Source: Hanleya hanleyi
Lineage: Eukaryota > Mollusca > Polyplacophora > Lepidopleurida > Hanleyidae
NCBI GenBank assembly: GCA_036873755.1
Contig: JAVTVY010039324.1
Location: 107,162 to 171,161 of the forward strand
DNA: 64,000 bases
Reading direction: 5' to 3'
The translations under genes were made by a program, and so were the position numbers. The notes below the pieces were generated by a model. It did no database searches. It saw only the letters and a list, made by a program, of their open reading frames with translations, and was not told the DNA's origin. Shown here one piece after another: positions 22,721-35,267 of this stretch (positions within the stretch are counted from its first letter, which is position 1; each line of letters opens with the position of its first letter).

Positions 22721-23667
22721 CGGATGTCAATTTGCCATAGTATACCATGGTGCTTGACAGAAACCCAAACTTGGGGTGATATTGCTATATTCAACTATAT
22801 ACCTGAAATAGCTGTCACGCATCACACATGTATGATCCAAATTTTACCCTGTCTGATGAAGATATTTAAACAGCACATCTTCAAGCATTATCGATGTTCA
22901 AATTCTATCAAAGGAATTAACACAACTAGTTCGTTTTGGATTTCCTTATTTCAAACCCTGTAATGATCACACACATACATGACATACATGTATCGCATAA
23001 TTTTATATTTCATACGCATGTGGAAGACAAAAGTATCATACAAAATTACACATGTATAACATAAATCTGTTTCTGGGATACACTAGGTGGAGACGATGTG
23101 TCGCGTACCCAACTCGAGATCGAGGTCAAAGGGCAGTGTGGCATAAAAACCAGCATTCATTGAAAACTGCTAATTTTTGGCCAGTGGATTCATATGTGGG
23201 AGTCGCGTGTGACACAAAAATAAGGAAATCATTAAGAAGTGTATGTTTTATTTGTGAGTGGATGCATTAGAAGGAGACGATGTTCTTTTGCGGGCATACA
23301 TTGAAGCAATATGAGAAAATGAGAGTATGCGTATTTTAAATAGCAAAATATTTATAAAAAAATGGATAAAAATCCAAATAATTTTAAGTAACCAAGGCAC
23401 ATTGAAGTTGACTGGAGTCACAAATAATAGTGGTTTGGCTTCCATGTTAAACTTGAAACATCTCCACAGATAACAATGTGGGGACACATGACATCTGGTC
23501 TCTGAATACAATGGGAATCTCTTCAGTGTCTTGATACCACATTTACACAGCTGGATACAGATATTGACAGGTGTTGGTAAGAAGAGTTAAAAGCAGAAAT
23601 ATTGGCCGCTGCAGAAGAGGAGAAGAAATCAAAATTATTGTGAGCAATATTGTGTTTTATGAGTAGT
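22721..23667. other. Intergenic, nothing recognised
   Basis: AT-rich, with several short reading frames but none with a family resemblance. Confidence 0.4.
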
Positions 23668-24050
23668 ACCCGGGGCTAGGGGCCGTATGAGCCCATGTAC
23701 TTCAAGATCCTCATGGTACTCATATGAACAGTCACAATCAAAGCGTGACTGAGGTACATCATTTTTAGATGACGACTCTATAACGAATATTATGGATTAA
23801 GAATACTGATCAGCGATACGGATTTGATATTTTGGAACATCATGATGTCTTGCCGGCATCATTGAAAACTGTTGACCGCTTCTCTCTTGCAGGAAACAAG
23901 CCTATGTTTATGTATACTTTTGTCTTTTTGAATTTGGTGCTAATACTGTTATATGGAAATGGAATAGGTCTTTGGATTATGGACGCGGATATTCTCTAAT
24001 GGACGACGGCTGGATTATGAATGACGGACTAGACGCTTGTAATTTAATAC
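23668..24050 (+). mobile_element. Penelope-like 3' tail, second forward copy
   Basis: Begins cccggggctaggggccgtatga and ends gacgcttgtaat, closely matching 21776-22158 with a few single-base indels. One T is missing in gatattttgg and a short piece of the tgtatactatgattgtc region is lost, which breaks the small conserved frame. No RT sequence precedes it, so this copy is truncated to the tail alone. Confidence 0.85.
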
Positions 24051-24511
24051 AGACTGTTTTGGAGATGTGCTGGTAGAGAATTGGATTGGAGCGATATGCA
24101 AGAGGTGGGGAAAATTGACGACGTCTGGCGACTAAAAAGCAACAATATGAAGCTGATTTGATAAGAGCTGTCTCCCCTGCACTGCTGGCTCAACTGATTG
24201 CACTGCCTGGCCTGCACTTGATTTAGGTCAGGTCATAGAGGGTGACGCCAGACATCACGTGTTGACAGAATTTCAATGTACGCACCATTGCAGTCCTTGC
24301 CTGGACATCCTCCGGGACAGACGTGTACAGTAGTTCATCTCTGGATCAAATCTGAAATAATTCTTTTGTATATTCGTTATATCATTCCTTTATTATTTCT
24401 GGATTTTAATTTGTTGTTTGCACAAGCATCATGGTTGCCCAAGTCTTACATATGGGCGATTCATTCATCAACCGTGTTGAGAATTTTATATCAGCAGATC
24501 CAGATTGGCTG
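24051..24511. other. Intergenic, nothing recognised
   Basis: No supported gene. A short stretch near 24180-24330 is GC-richer than its surroundings but shows no family motif. Confidence 0.4.
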
Positions 24512-25055
24512 AATTTAGGAATGGATGGAACAGACATTCAGTACATGGATGAAGAGCCCCATGTTCATTTAAGGTTTCAACATGAATGAAGTGACCCCAT
24601 GTTTTGCCACAGTAACAGCATATGGATGAAGTGATCCCATGTGTTTCATATAGATTCAGTACATCGATGAAGTGATCCCATGATCATATAAGGTTTCAAC
24701 ATGAATGAAATGATCCCATGTTTTGCCAGAGTAACAGCATATGGATGAAGTGATCCCATGTGTTTCATATAGATTCAGTACATCGATGAAGTGATCCCAT
24801 GCTCATATAAGGTTTCAACATGAATGAAGTGACCCCATGTTTTGCCACAGCAACAGCATATGGATGAAGTGATCCCATGTGTTTCATATAGATTCAGTAC
24901 ATCGATGAAGTGATCCCATGCTCATATAAGGTTTCAGCATGAATGAAATGATCCCATGTTTTGCCACAGTAACAACTTATGGATGAAGTGATCCCATATG
25001 TTCCCTATAGTCTCAGTACATGGATGGAGTGATCCTATGTTCAGAGTTTTGGTAC
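24512..25055 (+). repeat. 119-bp satellite made of three 40-bp subrepeats
   Basis: The phrase aggtttcaacatgaatgaa recurs at 24572, 24691, 24810 and 24929 with an exact 119-bp period. Each unit holds three related subunits, all containing atgaa-gtgatcccatg. Edge units are more diverged. This is a short two-level array. Confidence 0.9.
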
Positions 25056-25291
25056 AGGGTGAACGTGATCCGATTTATTATAATCACTTCGTGAGTTTTT
25101 ACAATTAATCAATGGGGTCAAGTCTTAAATGTTCAAATGCTACCCTGGGTTGCAACAGGTCTTCTCTTGTTATTTACCTTGTGTATTGTCAGCTTTATTA
25201 TATAGTGGTGAGAAACCAGAGAATTAAACGAGCAGCCGCGACTGCTTCGTGGTTGAATGCGGGTGCCCCAAACCAGCCAAAAACGACCTAA
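25056..25291. other. Intergenic leader of the DIRS-like remnant
   Basis: AT-rich until about 25200; then gagcagccgcgactgcttcg precedes the Gag-like frame and may be element leader. No terminal repeat recognised. Confidence 0.35.
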
Positions 25292-25985
25292 AATGGCAGG
25301 TCCCCAGCACAACAGTCACAGCGGCCTTGTACTAGCTGACCGTCTGCGACAGAGGTGGTCATGAAATTATTAGATTCTAGGAAAATCATCGAGCCTGTCC
25401 AGCAACCTGCCGAGAACATTTCAGCGGCCATGGCAACTTCAACCACCTCTGCTGGTAATCTACTGGGTGAAGGACCATCTGTTGAAGTGTTGGGTCTTTC
25501 TATCGGCGAGGTTGAGCGGGAACAGGACCTAGACGATACCCTTAAGCTCAGTCTTCTACATATATTAAACTCTCGTCCAGTGGCCCCAATGTTAGCATTT
25601 CTTCACAGAACAGGAAACAATACATCAACAGTATGGCACGGTGGTCTCATGCTTTCGACATTTACTCCGCACTTTATGGTTCAAAATTCCCTGGTCTTAT
25701 CAAACGTGGCAACACAGTTCGCCTCCTAATTCAACAATTCTATTTCAATGCTGCAAAATTTTATGATGAGAATTTCAGAAAATGTCGTGCCACTGGATCG
25801 GGGAAGAGCACACGAGGAATTGTGGAGGCTCTGCTCCATCAAATCCAAACCTTACACTATCAACTATGGCCCCGTACAAACACTCCTTCTCAATCACCTC
25901 AATAACAACAGTCTTTTAGTTCTCAACGAAAATCTCTGCTGGGGTTCCCGCAGATCTGGTAAATGTCCCACATAGAAATGCCCAC
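25292..25985 (+). pseudogene. Gag-like region of a DIRS-like retroelement
   Basis: A candidate start is the ATG at 25292 (MAGPQHNSHSGLVLADRLRQ), closed by TGA 23 codons later. The sequence goes on in other frames: an acidic stretch (GEVEREQDLDDTLKLSLL), then WSHAFDIYSALYGSKFPGLIKR and AAKFYDENFRKCRA at about 25640-25790. From memory the F-D-I-Y...K-F-P and F-Y-D-x-x-F-R blocks are typical of the first frame of metazoan DIRS-like elements. At least two frameshifts and several stops make it non-functional. Confidence 0.6.
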
Positions 25986-25999
25986 AAACACATGATTGT

Positions 26000-27070
26000 C
26001 CCACATGTCAAGGACGTCATAGCGCCTCCCAATACAAGCCAAAATCCTGAACATCTTCTTCCACCTACCCGATTTAATGTTGACGGATTGTCATCATTAT
26101 TAACCATCTATCAACCTGCATTAACAAAATTTCTTATTGATGAGTTTTCATTCGGTCTCAGATTAGGGGTCCAAAATTTCACTGCTCCATGCATACCGCG
26201 CAATGCAATTGGGACGCATTGCTGGCCCTTATCCCACACTCCCATTCCCTGATCTAATTTGCTCTCCAATGGGTGTCATCCCAAAAAATGAACCTGGAAA
26301 ATACCGTTTAATACACGATTTTTCTTTCCCTGATGACAAATCATCATTCAGTTCTCATACACCAAAGAATGCTCCAAGGTGCATTACGAAAAGTAAAATG
26401 CCATAGCATTAATTCAGTCCCATGGCCGACACTGCCTCATGTCAAAAACCGACATAGAGGATGACTTCCGCCTAATCTCGATTCATCCAGATGACCACAA
26501 ATTCTTGGGCTTTACCTGGAATGGTTCGTTTTACCATGATCGTCATTTGCCCATAGGCGCACCATCCTCCTGTAAGATATTTGTATCATTAAGCTGTAGT
26601 TTACAATGGATTATATCTCAAAGCTGATCGATGATTTTGTGTCTTTGTGGCACCGGAACACTCGGAGAAATGTAGCCAGAATCTTCATTCATTCATTTCC
26701 CTGTGCGAGTTCCTGGCTATTCCCATCACGCACCAAAACACGGTAGAAGCAAACACTGCGATTACAATTTATGGCATTGAACTTGATTCCAACAAAATGA
26801 TTGCCCGCTTGCCAGGAAAAAAATCAGTCAAGGCAAGAGCCATGCTCACCCGATACCTTAATCAAAACAGAATCACTTTGTGTGAGCTTCAATCCCTGAT
26901 TGGTTATTTGAATTTCTGCTGCTCGGTCGTTATCCCTGGACGAGCATTTTTACATCGTTTACAAGATTTGATGATAGGTATTTCTAAATCACCATATTCG
27001 TCTGAACAACGAGGCCAGAGCTGATATTGCAGCTTGGTTACAGTTCTTGACAGGTTACAATGGTAAACCC
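26000..27070 (+). pseudogene. DIRS-like reverse transcriptase / start of RNase H
   Basis: In order but in shifting frames: PTRFNVDGLSSLL and LIDEFSFGLRLG; SPMGVIPKNEPGKYRLIHDFSFP; MSKTDIEDDFRLISIHPDDHKFLGFTW, with the first catalytic Asp; FYHDRHLPIGAPSSCKIF; LIDDFVSLW at about 26624, the xxDD block; ITIYGIELDSNKMIARLP; LCELQSLIGYLNFC; PGRAFLHRLQDL. An EARADIAAWLQFL remnant marks the start of RNase H. The combination K-x-R-L-I-H-D-x-S-F-P...S-S-C...L-x-x-L-I-G-x-L-N-F is characteristic of DIRS/Ngaro-type RTs. No tyrosine recombinase is present; satellite begins at about 27075. Confidence 0.8.
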
Positions 27071-27074
27071 TGTT

Positions 27075-27900
27075 TTTGTCCCCCGCCGCAACGCGGCCGG
27101 GGGACTTTAAAATGATTCTTGCTTCTATGTGTCCGTGCATGTCCGTGGATGGCCGTGCATGTCTGTTCGAATGATAACTTCCTTACGCTTTGTTGGATTC
27201 TTCCGAAATTCGGCATACGCATTCCTTGTGAGAAGTGGATTTCAGTAACATTTGCCTGAAGGTGGCGCCACTGAGTTTCGCTGCCGCCGGGGGACTTCAA
27301 AATGGTTCTTGCTTCCATGTGTCCGTGCATGTCTGTTCGAATGATTACTTCCTAACGCTTTGTTGGATTCTTCCGAAATTCGGCATACACATTCCTTGCG
27401 ACAAGACGCCAGTCGGTATCGCATTTCAGCAACATCTGCCTGAAGGTGGCACCACTGGGTCAAAATGGATCTTGCTTCTTTCTGTCCGTAGATGTCAGTT
27501 ACAAGCGATAACTTCCAAACACTTCCTTGGATTCTTCCGAAATTCGGCATACGCATTCCTTGTGAGAAGGCGCGGTTGTGTACTGGATTCCAGTAACATT
27601 TGCCTGAAGGTGGCGCCACTGAGTTTCGCTTCTTCGCGTCCGTTCCAGTTAAAATGGGTCTTGCTCTCTTTGTGTCTGTGGATGTCTGTTCAAATTCTTC
27701 ACAGGCGATATATTCCAAAACATTTGTCGGATTCCTTCGAAATTTAGCATATACACTCCTTGTGACCAGACATGGGTTGGTATTGCGTTTCAGCAAGATC
27801 CACCTGAAGGTGGCGCCACTGGGTCTTGTTCTAATCTTCTGTGCATGTCTGTGGTTTCCATTCAAATTATTCACAAGCGATAACTTCCAAATGCTTTGTC
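27075..27900 (+). repeat. Satellite array A, 165-200 bp units with core gaaggtggcgccactg
   Basis: Units contain ttggattcttccgaaattcggcat, attccttgtgagaag and cctgaaggtggcgccactg; the core recurs near 27258, 27442, 27606 and 27806. The array abuts the truncated DIRS-like element. Long reading frames on both strands are a side effect of the repeat. It shares its design (tggattcttc, aaatt..gcata, ggtggcgcca) with array B. Confidence 0.85.
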
Positions 27901-28240
27901 TAATAATTAAGCATCCCTAAATGCATTTGTCATTGTTTCTCCTTTCTTCCGCTTCTCGCTGTTAGTTCTGAATGTCATGTCGCTTTAAATGAAGGAAATA
28001 GAAATTGATATATCTGTAAAGGGGCAGAACTCTGCAAAATATGGGTCGAGGGGAGCCACTTTCGATAGGCGTCTGACTTAGCACTAGATGAATAAGTGTT
28101 AAAAATTTGGTGCTTGTGTCTGAAGATGTTTTGCCTAAAATGTGGTAACGGACGTACGGATGTACAGACAGACGGACGGACGAACGTACATGGCGACGAC
28201 AATACCCCGAGGCCAAAATGGCCGAGGGGTAAAAAAGCAG
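27901..28240 (+). repeat. Dispersed repeat ending in gacggacggacga
   Basis: Contains tgtaaaggggcagaactctg, gtgtctgaagatgttttgcc, then an acagacagacggacggacg run and aataccccgaggcc. Such gacagacgg-ending repeats are common in marine invertebrate genomes (from memory). The segment aaccccgaggccaaaatggccgagggg also forms a small hairpin with a gccnnnnnggc core. Confidence 0.5.
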
Positions 28241-28511
28241 CAGAGAACGGTTTTAAAAGAGACGGGGTGCGGCTTAAATGGGACAGGGCGCATTTTAATC
28301 GAGGGGCCGGACAATGTTTTGCGCCATGCCGACGTACATACGCTATGCATAATAGTTGGATATTCCAGGTGCGCAAAAAAAAGTACACCTCGATCGAGAA
28401 TAAGGCGAGCGGGAGGCGCGCGAGAGCGGGAGGCACGCGAGAGCGCGCCTTTAAATAAAGCACTGTAACATGTAACCCCTAAAAATTGGGAACGGAAAAA
28501 GAACGGACATT
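28241..28511. other. GC-richer unclassified stretch
   Basis: Contains a short internal repeat gcgagagcgggaggc (28408-28450) and no supported gene. Confidence 0.4.
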
Positions 28512-28890
28512 CTATTCCACATTATATGATTTACCCTAAAGCTTTTGCATGAACCATATTGTATTTTAGAATTATAATATGAAATAACTGGCGGGGAAAT
28601 CCCCGCAGTACCGAACCCCTGGTGTTTGAATTTCGTGTCATCTTAAATGAAGGATAACATTTCCTTCAATTTTGCTATCAAATAATTATAATCCACATCA
28701 TATGATTTACCCTAAAGCTTTTACACGAACCATATTTTATTTCAGATGTATAACATGAAATACCGAACCCTGGTTTTTGAATTTCGTGTCATCTTAAATG
28801 AAGGATAACATTTCCTTCAATTTTGGTATCAAATAATTATATTCCACATCATATGATTTACCCTAAAGCTTCTGCAGGAACCATTTGTGT
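28512..28890 (+). repeat. 151-bp tandem repeat, about 2.5 copies
   Basis: Units begin at about 28621 and 28772 (ggtttttgaatttcgtgtc, cttaaatgaaggataacat, atgatttaccctaaagctt), preceded by a partial, more diverged copy from 28512. Confidence 0.85.
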
Positions 28891-29379
28891 CCACACCTGT
28901 AACTTACTATATTAATTACAACTGAGTTCCTAAAGTTTGGGTGCACACTGTGCATATAATCAATTTCCTGAATTGAATTGAATTCCACCTTGTGGTTTTT
29001 CGGACTGACAGATGATGGCATGCAGTTGTCAGTGTGGTTGTTTCATGTACAGGGAGCTTTCTATGGCTTTCATGTCAGCACACCTACCACTACCCTCAAG
29101 GAGAGCATGTCCCCATCCCCAGAGCGCGGAGCCGCATCCTCTATCTCCCAAACTAGCCCTCGCCCGACTCTCATATATTGTGTTTGAGCATATATATCTC
29201 CAATATATCTTGGCAGAAACTGAAATTTGTGTGTTGTCTGCAATATTGGGATAATTGCAACCCCAAATTACAACGCCAAAAGATTTGAATTTATCAGGCA
29301 CAGACCAATGTTTTTGTATTTGGTAAATATGTCCCTTGTCTATAGATCTTGCTTGGAATTGTTTTTCGTGCCAATCCGC
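28891..29379. other. Intergenic, nothing recognised
   Basis: A frame of 90 codons on the reverse strand (29029-29301) and one of 69 on the forward strand overlap each other. Neither shows a known motif. Confidence 0.35.
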
Positions 29380-31420
29380 TTCTGGGTGGCGCCACCTCGG
29401 GCCAAGTTAAAATTGCATCGCCAGACAATAACTTTTGAAAACCTTAAGGATTCTTTCCAAATTTGATGTGGTGGTACCTTGCCTAAGATCTGGCTTGAGA
29501 ATGTTTTTCATGTTGATAGGGGGACCACCTGAAAGCTAAGTTAAGTGTTTCCAGACAATAACTTTTGAAAACCTGAATCGATGCATTCCAAATTTGGTGT
29601 GTAGGTACCTCGCCTCAATTTCTTGTTTGGCATTGTTTTTCATGCCGATCCACATATAGGTGGTGCCACCTGGGGGCAAATTTAAAATTATATTTCCGGA
29701 CAATAACTTTTTAATACTTGAATGAATTCTTTCCAAGTTTGGTATACATGTACCTTACCTGAAGGTTTCACTTGGTATTGTTTTTCTTGTTGATCTGCTC
29801 ATAGGTGGCGCCCCCTGTAGGCCAAGTTAACATTTTCTGTTTCGAATGTCAAGGGATCTTGCCTCAAGATCTCGGTTGGGATTATTTTTTATGCCTATCT
29901 GCCTACACATGGCGCTACCTGAGGGCCAAAATTGCATTTCCGGACAGTAATTGTTGGACCTTAATGGATTCTTTTAAATTTGGTATGTGGGTACCTACCC
30001 TCAAGGCATCTTATGGGGCCATGTTAATGAAGTTTTTACTAAGTTTTACGTTTTTACTTTCTTCACAAATAATGAATGTTTCCTTTACTAAAGATGCAAA
30101 AGGCATGCCTCCAATCGTATTCGATCGACTGTATCTAGTTTCCCAATATTTTGCATATGCATTCCTTGTGACAAGATGTTGATTTAGAAAGATCTGCCTG
30201 TAGGTGGCGCTACTAGGGTTCTTTCCGTTCTTTTGTGCTGCAAGCAATATCTTTGAAATTTTGCTCGAAATTTGGTTTCCAGGCAATAATTTGTGAACTG
30301 CTCATCAAATTCTTCCCAAATTAGGCATGCATTTACATTGTACCTTGCCAAGAGATGTTGCTTGGGATTGCGTTATCCACTTCTGCTCAGAAAGTGACGC
30401 CACCTGATGACAAAATGTGAAATTTGTTTTCGGCCAATAACTTGAGGACTGCATGCTCATTGGATTCTTCTCAAATTTAGCATGCATGTACCATGCCAGG
30501 AGATGTTGGATGGGATTGCCTTTCACTCACTTGCACTTACAGGTGGCGCCACCTGGTGGCAAAATCCCAAATTTGTCTTCAGGTAATACCATATGACCTA
30601 AGATGTCGCTTGAGATTGCATTTCGCCCACTTGCGCCTATAGGTGGCGCCACCATGTGTTAAAATCAAAATTTGTTTTGAGCCATTAACTTGAGAACTGT
30701 TCATCGGAATCTCCTCAAATTTAGCATGCATGTATCATGCCAGGAGATGGTGCGTGGGATTGCCTTTCGTTCACTCTTACTTACAGGTGGTGCCACCTGG
30801 TGGCGAAATACCAGATTTGTTTCTGGGTAATAACTTGAGAACCGCTCGTCAGATTCTTCTTAAATCTGGTATGAATATATCATGACATATGATGTCGCTT
30901 GGGATTGCATTTCGCCCACGTGTTATATCTAAATTTGATTTCGCTCATCAGATTTTTCTCCCATTTGGCATGCAGATACCATGCCATGATATGTCCCTTG
31001 GGATTGTATTTCACCTGCTTCTGCATACTGGTGGCGACACCTGGTGGAAAAATCTGAAATTTGTTTCTGGCAATAATTTGACAACTGCTCATCGGATTCT
31101 TCTCAAATTTGGTATTCATATGCCATAAGATATCACTTGGGATTGTGTTTCGCACACTTGTGCATACAAATCTAAATTTGGTTTCCGGGCAATAACCCCT
31201 TTTCACATTCTTCCAAAAGTTCGTATGCTGATACACCATGTCATGAGATGATCCTCGGGATTGCGTTTCGCCCACTTGCACCTACAGGTGGCGAAACCTG
31301 GTGGCAAATTTAAAATTTGGTTTCCAGACAATAGGTTGAGGATGCATTCAGCTTCTCGTCAAATTTGGTTTGCAGATAATATGCCTTGAGATGTCACTTG
31401 GGGTCGCTTCTCGGTTACAT
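29380..31420 (+). repeat. Satellite array B, about 100-190 bp units with core aggtggcgccacctggtgg
   Basis: At least twelve cores, many imperfect, occur between 29384 and 31290. Between cores each unit carries ataacttgagaac, tcggattcttctcaaattt, catgcatgtaccatgcca and gggattgcgtttcgcccac. Units are strongly diverged, suggesting an old array. The core ggtggcgccacc is itself a palindrome. Confidence 0.85.
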
Positions 31421-31461
31421 ACATGTAAGTTACTATATTACAGAAGCAAAAAAACGTTCAG

Positions 31462-31665
31462 TCAACCGTTCTGAGTTGATTTTAAAACTTGGGAAGGCAG
31501 AAGGACCCTTCCGCATCCGACGCCCATGAAGTAACAGTTGCCTCCCTCATGTATATCCCCCGAGAACAACAATGCTAAAACATATTGCTGCCATTTCGGC
31601 GGAGGACTTAGCATCCGCTGGCTGCTTGTCTTTTTTCGGACTGGCTTTCCTCTGACACTATCCAT
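31462..31665 (-). CDS. Unrecognised 67-codon open frame
   Basis: The frame starts with ATG at 31665 and encodes MDSVRGKPVRKKTSSQRMLS followed by PPPKWQQYVLALLFSGDIHE and a Gly/Cys-containing tail. It lies just after satellite array B, in GC-richer DNA than its surroundings. Composition looks more protein-like than most frames nearby: a basic N-terminus, a hydrophobic VLALLF stretch, few rare residues. No family is recognised and no promoter, splice sites or partner exons can be shown. It could be the first exon of an unknown gene, part of a decayed element, or chance. Confidence 0.2.
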   Translation of the reverse strand: MDSVRGKPVRKKTSSQRMLSPPPKWQQYVLALLFSGDIHEGGNCYFMGVGCGRVLLPSQVLKSTQNG

Positions 31666-34372
31666 TGATACACTGAGGTTTCACTGCTATTTTAGGTAAC
31701 CATGTAACCACATTCAGACACGAGAATACGGTGAATTCTCGGACGTAGCCTTAGTATCTCAGCTGCGCTTTTATTGCAGATGTTTCTGTGGAGACTATGA
31801 AGTATCCACACGGTCCTTAGCAGCACCGGCTTAAGCGGAATTAGATACGCTACCTCGGGAGCTGTGGTGACAGATCAGCTCAAAGCAATAACTCATCTGA
31901 TGTTAATGGATGGGCATCGTGGACGTCTGATGGAGTAAACGCATCAGCATAGAGTAAAACCGGTAAATGCAAGAATGAAAGGCCTGGAGTGGCAGATTTG
32001 AATTTTCCATAATTTCGGATTTGATGCTTGTTTTCAAAAGTGCACAAACATTGCCATTTTTGGGACTGAGCCACTGAACTATTATGTGTATGGATCATTA
32101 TTGCTTTTATTTTTCATTTTATAATGTTTGGAATTAATTACGAAATACTAAAATACCGACAGCGGTTGAATACTGATTGTCAGATCTGACGACTGTGGGA
32201 ACGTACACATTTACTTCCCTTGCTAGGTATCTAAAGTAAAATAACAACATTATGTCGTTTGGTAGACGCAACTCTCTTGAACACTCTTACAATGCTTTTA
32301 TCTAGAATTTTCCTACATGTTTATCAAGTTTTCACGGAACATGAGAAAAATGATGTACTTTTCGAATACGTTAATATTTCACGCAGTGTATTTCTTATAT
32401 TTGTTCTTTACAATGCCGCTGAGGGGTGGTTTTCTTGCACCAGGCCGTGTCATACCAAAGACTTGAAAAATGGAACTTCTTGCTTCCTCGTTTCCGCTCA
32501 GCATTAAGAGTGAGGTGTCATGTCTGCCTACGACATGATATTGCAGTGGCACAACACTATAAAATGGCAGCATTCGATCTGCTCTGTTACAATCAGATAC
32601 CGCTGCCCCCTTCTTTTCCTTCCCTTCCCGTCGTGATCAAGCTGAAATTTTTTTGAAAGCGACTTTAAACCCTATTCACTCACTCATTCACGTGTTCTCT
32701 TGCATTGTTAAAAACGTAAAAGTGTGACATATCATACGTGACGTTAAGAGCCTTTCAGACAGCAGACAGGTGCAGTAAATACTTTTTAAGTGCAGGGTTC
32801 CCGAGGTTTTGACCTATTAACTACTGTAGGAAGCTGTGAAACTCTAGATCATCATGATCACAAGTGGTAACCGAGAACCCGAGTAGCCTACCTGGTATTT
32901 TAGAATCGTATGAATAGATGCCCAAAATGCGTCACTAGTGTGTAGATGCGAATTCATGCGAGACCGAATACTTATATTTTTACGACGGTTACTATCTCGA
33001 TATTTGTAGATAGCGATCGCATAAATAATCAATTAGTTCTCGTAGATGTCTCACCCATATGTCACTTGTTTTGGTGTGAGTTGTTTTTGTACATTCTCAA
33101 GAGGTGCTACATGTATATTTCTTCTGAATCATTCATTGAAAGACGCAATGCGTAGTTCGTCAACGCGAAGTGGTGAAAGCTGATTGACTAGGTCAGGGAA
33201 TAGTGCCTACGAGCTGTATCGTCCACACAATACAAACGCCAGATCCGACATACAGTAGCCAGCCGTCGCCCTCGAATAATTTCCGCGTTTATGATTGAAG
33301 GACCGAATTCATAAGAAAATATTATAATATTAACTCGAGGGCGGCATAAGAAAAGAAATGAAGAAGAAAAGAAATGATAAATTCCTCGTCTGACACCGGC
33401 CATTTACTCTGATATTCTATTCGTAAGAAGCAAATACGAGACCGGGAATATGTCATTGAGTACAAAACTATGGCAAAAATCAGCCAATATAAAATTACAT
33501 TAGGAAGGTAACCCAGATGTTCATTCGATGAAGATTTCTTTCTGTATGCCGATGTGTTTGTGCGCAGCCTTACTGGTATGGGATACTGGCGACCAGTATG
33601 AGGTGGAGATGGAGTGTGGCCGGCCAAAGGTCATTTACATATCAATCCATGACATTGGGTAACACAATGACCATGAAACCTGTTGAAGATTTTTTCTTGC
33701 ATTATATTTAGGATAAGTCTTTCCTCAGTTTGTCAAGCACAAATACTAGTGTTGGATGCAAGCGCCCAAATCCATAGGAAGATCGAAAATCGTAATCTAT
33801 ATTGCGTTCATTCACTGCCCTGTGCCATTATTCTGGCTAACAGAAGGGTGATGAAATTACCCGGTCTAGATTCCGTTCCCCAAACACCTCTTTTGTGGAT
33901 GCTGAAGTGGTCAATTGTTTAGAGTGCTTGTATTTACTGCTCTTATTTGAGAGCGCGGGACTGATTCATCCGGCACAAGTATCTGTATTGTAGATTTCAT
34001 TGAATTATTAAATAAGAGGTCGTCAGCAGTCAAAGAATTCTGGAATCCTTTGAGAGACTTTGCCTCCTAAATCTCATGCGGTCTCCGCCAGAATTACAGA
34101 TAAATGGACAATGGCTAGCGAGATAGTCAATGAATTCAATGCCTGATTTCGAAAACCTTTGTAAAGTCTGACAACAACATTGAATCTTGAATTATTTCTG
34201 AAGTGTAAGAGTCACCGGTATTCTCATTCACTCTTCCTTGAATTAAAAAAAACTGAATATTTCGATATCCACAGGCTTTGATGGAGTTCCAGGTAATTTC
34301 TTCAACTGGCGGCAGACGTAATGACACAATCAATTACGTATCCTCAGTGCATCTGAACTGGATCATTCCCTG
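31666..34372. other. Intergenic, nothing recognised
   Basis: About 2.7 kb without a supported gene. The phrase ggcttaagcggaattagata near 31829 echoes the start of the Penelope-like tail (ttaagcggaattagac), so a tiny remnant may be present. Confidence 0.45.
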
Positions 34373-34990
34373 AGCCGTGGAAAATCGCCAAGGTTACGCC
34401 GCTCTACAAAAACGGAGTACTCCGCGATCCAGGAAATTACAGACCAATGAGCCTTGACCCTGTGCTGTCAAAGATACTTGCTAAACTTGTGCACGAACGT
34501 TTTATTTCATACTAAAAGAATACAGCAAGCTTTTATATGGAACACTAGAAGGATTGAGGGCATTTCATTCCTGCACTCACAGCTATTCTATATTCATGGT
34601 GACCAATATTGACAAGACTAACACGGTTGCTGTGATATTGCTCAAGTGAAAAGCTACTAGGGGTAACGACAGAAGACGATTTGTCATGGTCTAAACATTA
34701 TTTCCTCTGGTATGAGTAAACGGTTCCTTTTATCCACAATTCGCTCATTCTTACACCAATATTCAAGGATATAATTTTATTCCGCCTTCTGTTTTAGTTT
34801 TTTGGGGGCATTGTTCGTAGTGCGAAATGGATAAGCTTTTAAATCTTTAAAATGTGCCATGAGGCTAGATTTTGCTTTTACCACACATAGCAATGCAATA
34901 GACAACTCGGTAGATATCCTCTTACTACCACATATAAATGTTGCACGATTGTTCGAATTTATAAATGACTTAACGGTGCGGCGCCTGATC
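34373..34990 (+). pseudogene. LINE (non-LTR) reverse transcriptase remnant
   Basis: Forward translation from 34373 gives PWKIAKVTPLYKNG, then DPGNYRPMSLDPVLSKILAK and LVHERF. This is the N-terminal RT block of Jockey/CR1-type LINEs (W..A.V.PL.K.G...D..NYRP.SL.....K..E). After a gap, about 34645-34700 gives EKLLGVTTEDDLSWSKH, the C-terminal thumb-side KLLGVTLDxxLSWxxH block, and from about 34825 DKLLNLQK matches the LQKRA-type tail. The catalytic palm (YxDD) is deleted and stops are frequent, so it is an old fossil. Confidence 0.65.
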
Positions 34991-35267
34991 ACATCAGGAA
35001 TATTTTAGCACTTCATAAACCACCACGGCAGCTACAGTCTCCCTCCTGTGAGACCCTATGTATTCCTTTCCCGAAAACTTATGTAGTAGATATTTTAGAG
35101 TGAACGCCCCTCACTCTCACACCACCAAAGATGTCCTATCACAACACATCTGGCTTAACATAAACGCATTCGCAGGGTGTCAAACATCCTTGCGAACACT
35201 CATGTAACCTAGCTCATAACAGCCGACAGTCCCGTTTGTACCTGTGACTGGCACCAGCCCACTAATA
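34991..35267. other. Short intergenic stretch
   Basis: Possibly the eroded end of the LINE remnant; nothing else recognised. Confidence 0.35.

Noticed and set aside
24512..25055. CRISPR-like regular repeats
   Set aside because: Period is continuous with no unique spacers, and the genome is eukaryotic.
27235..27874. Long overlapping frames on both strands in satellite array A
   Set aside because: Follow the repeat unit on both strands; no family resemblance.
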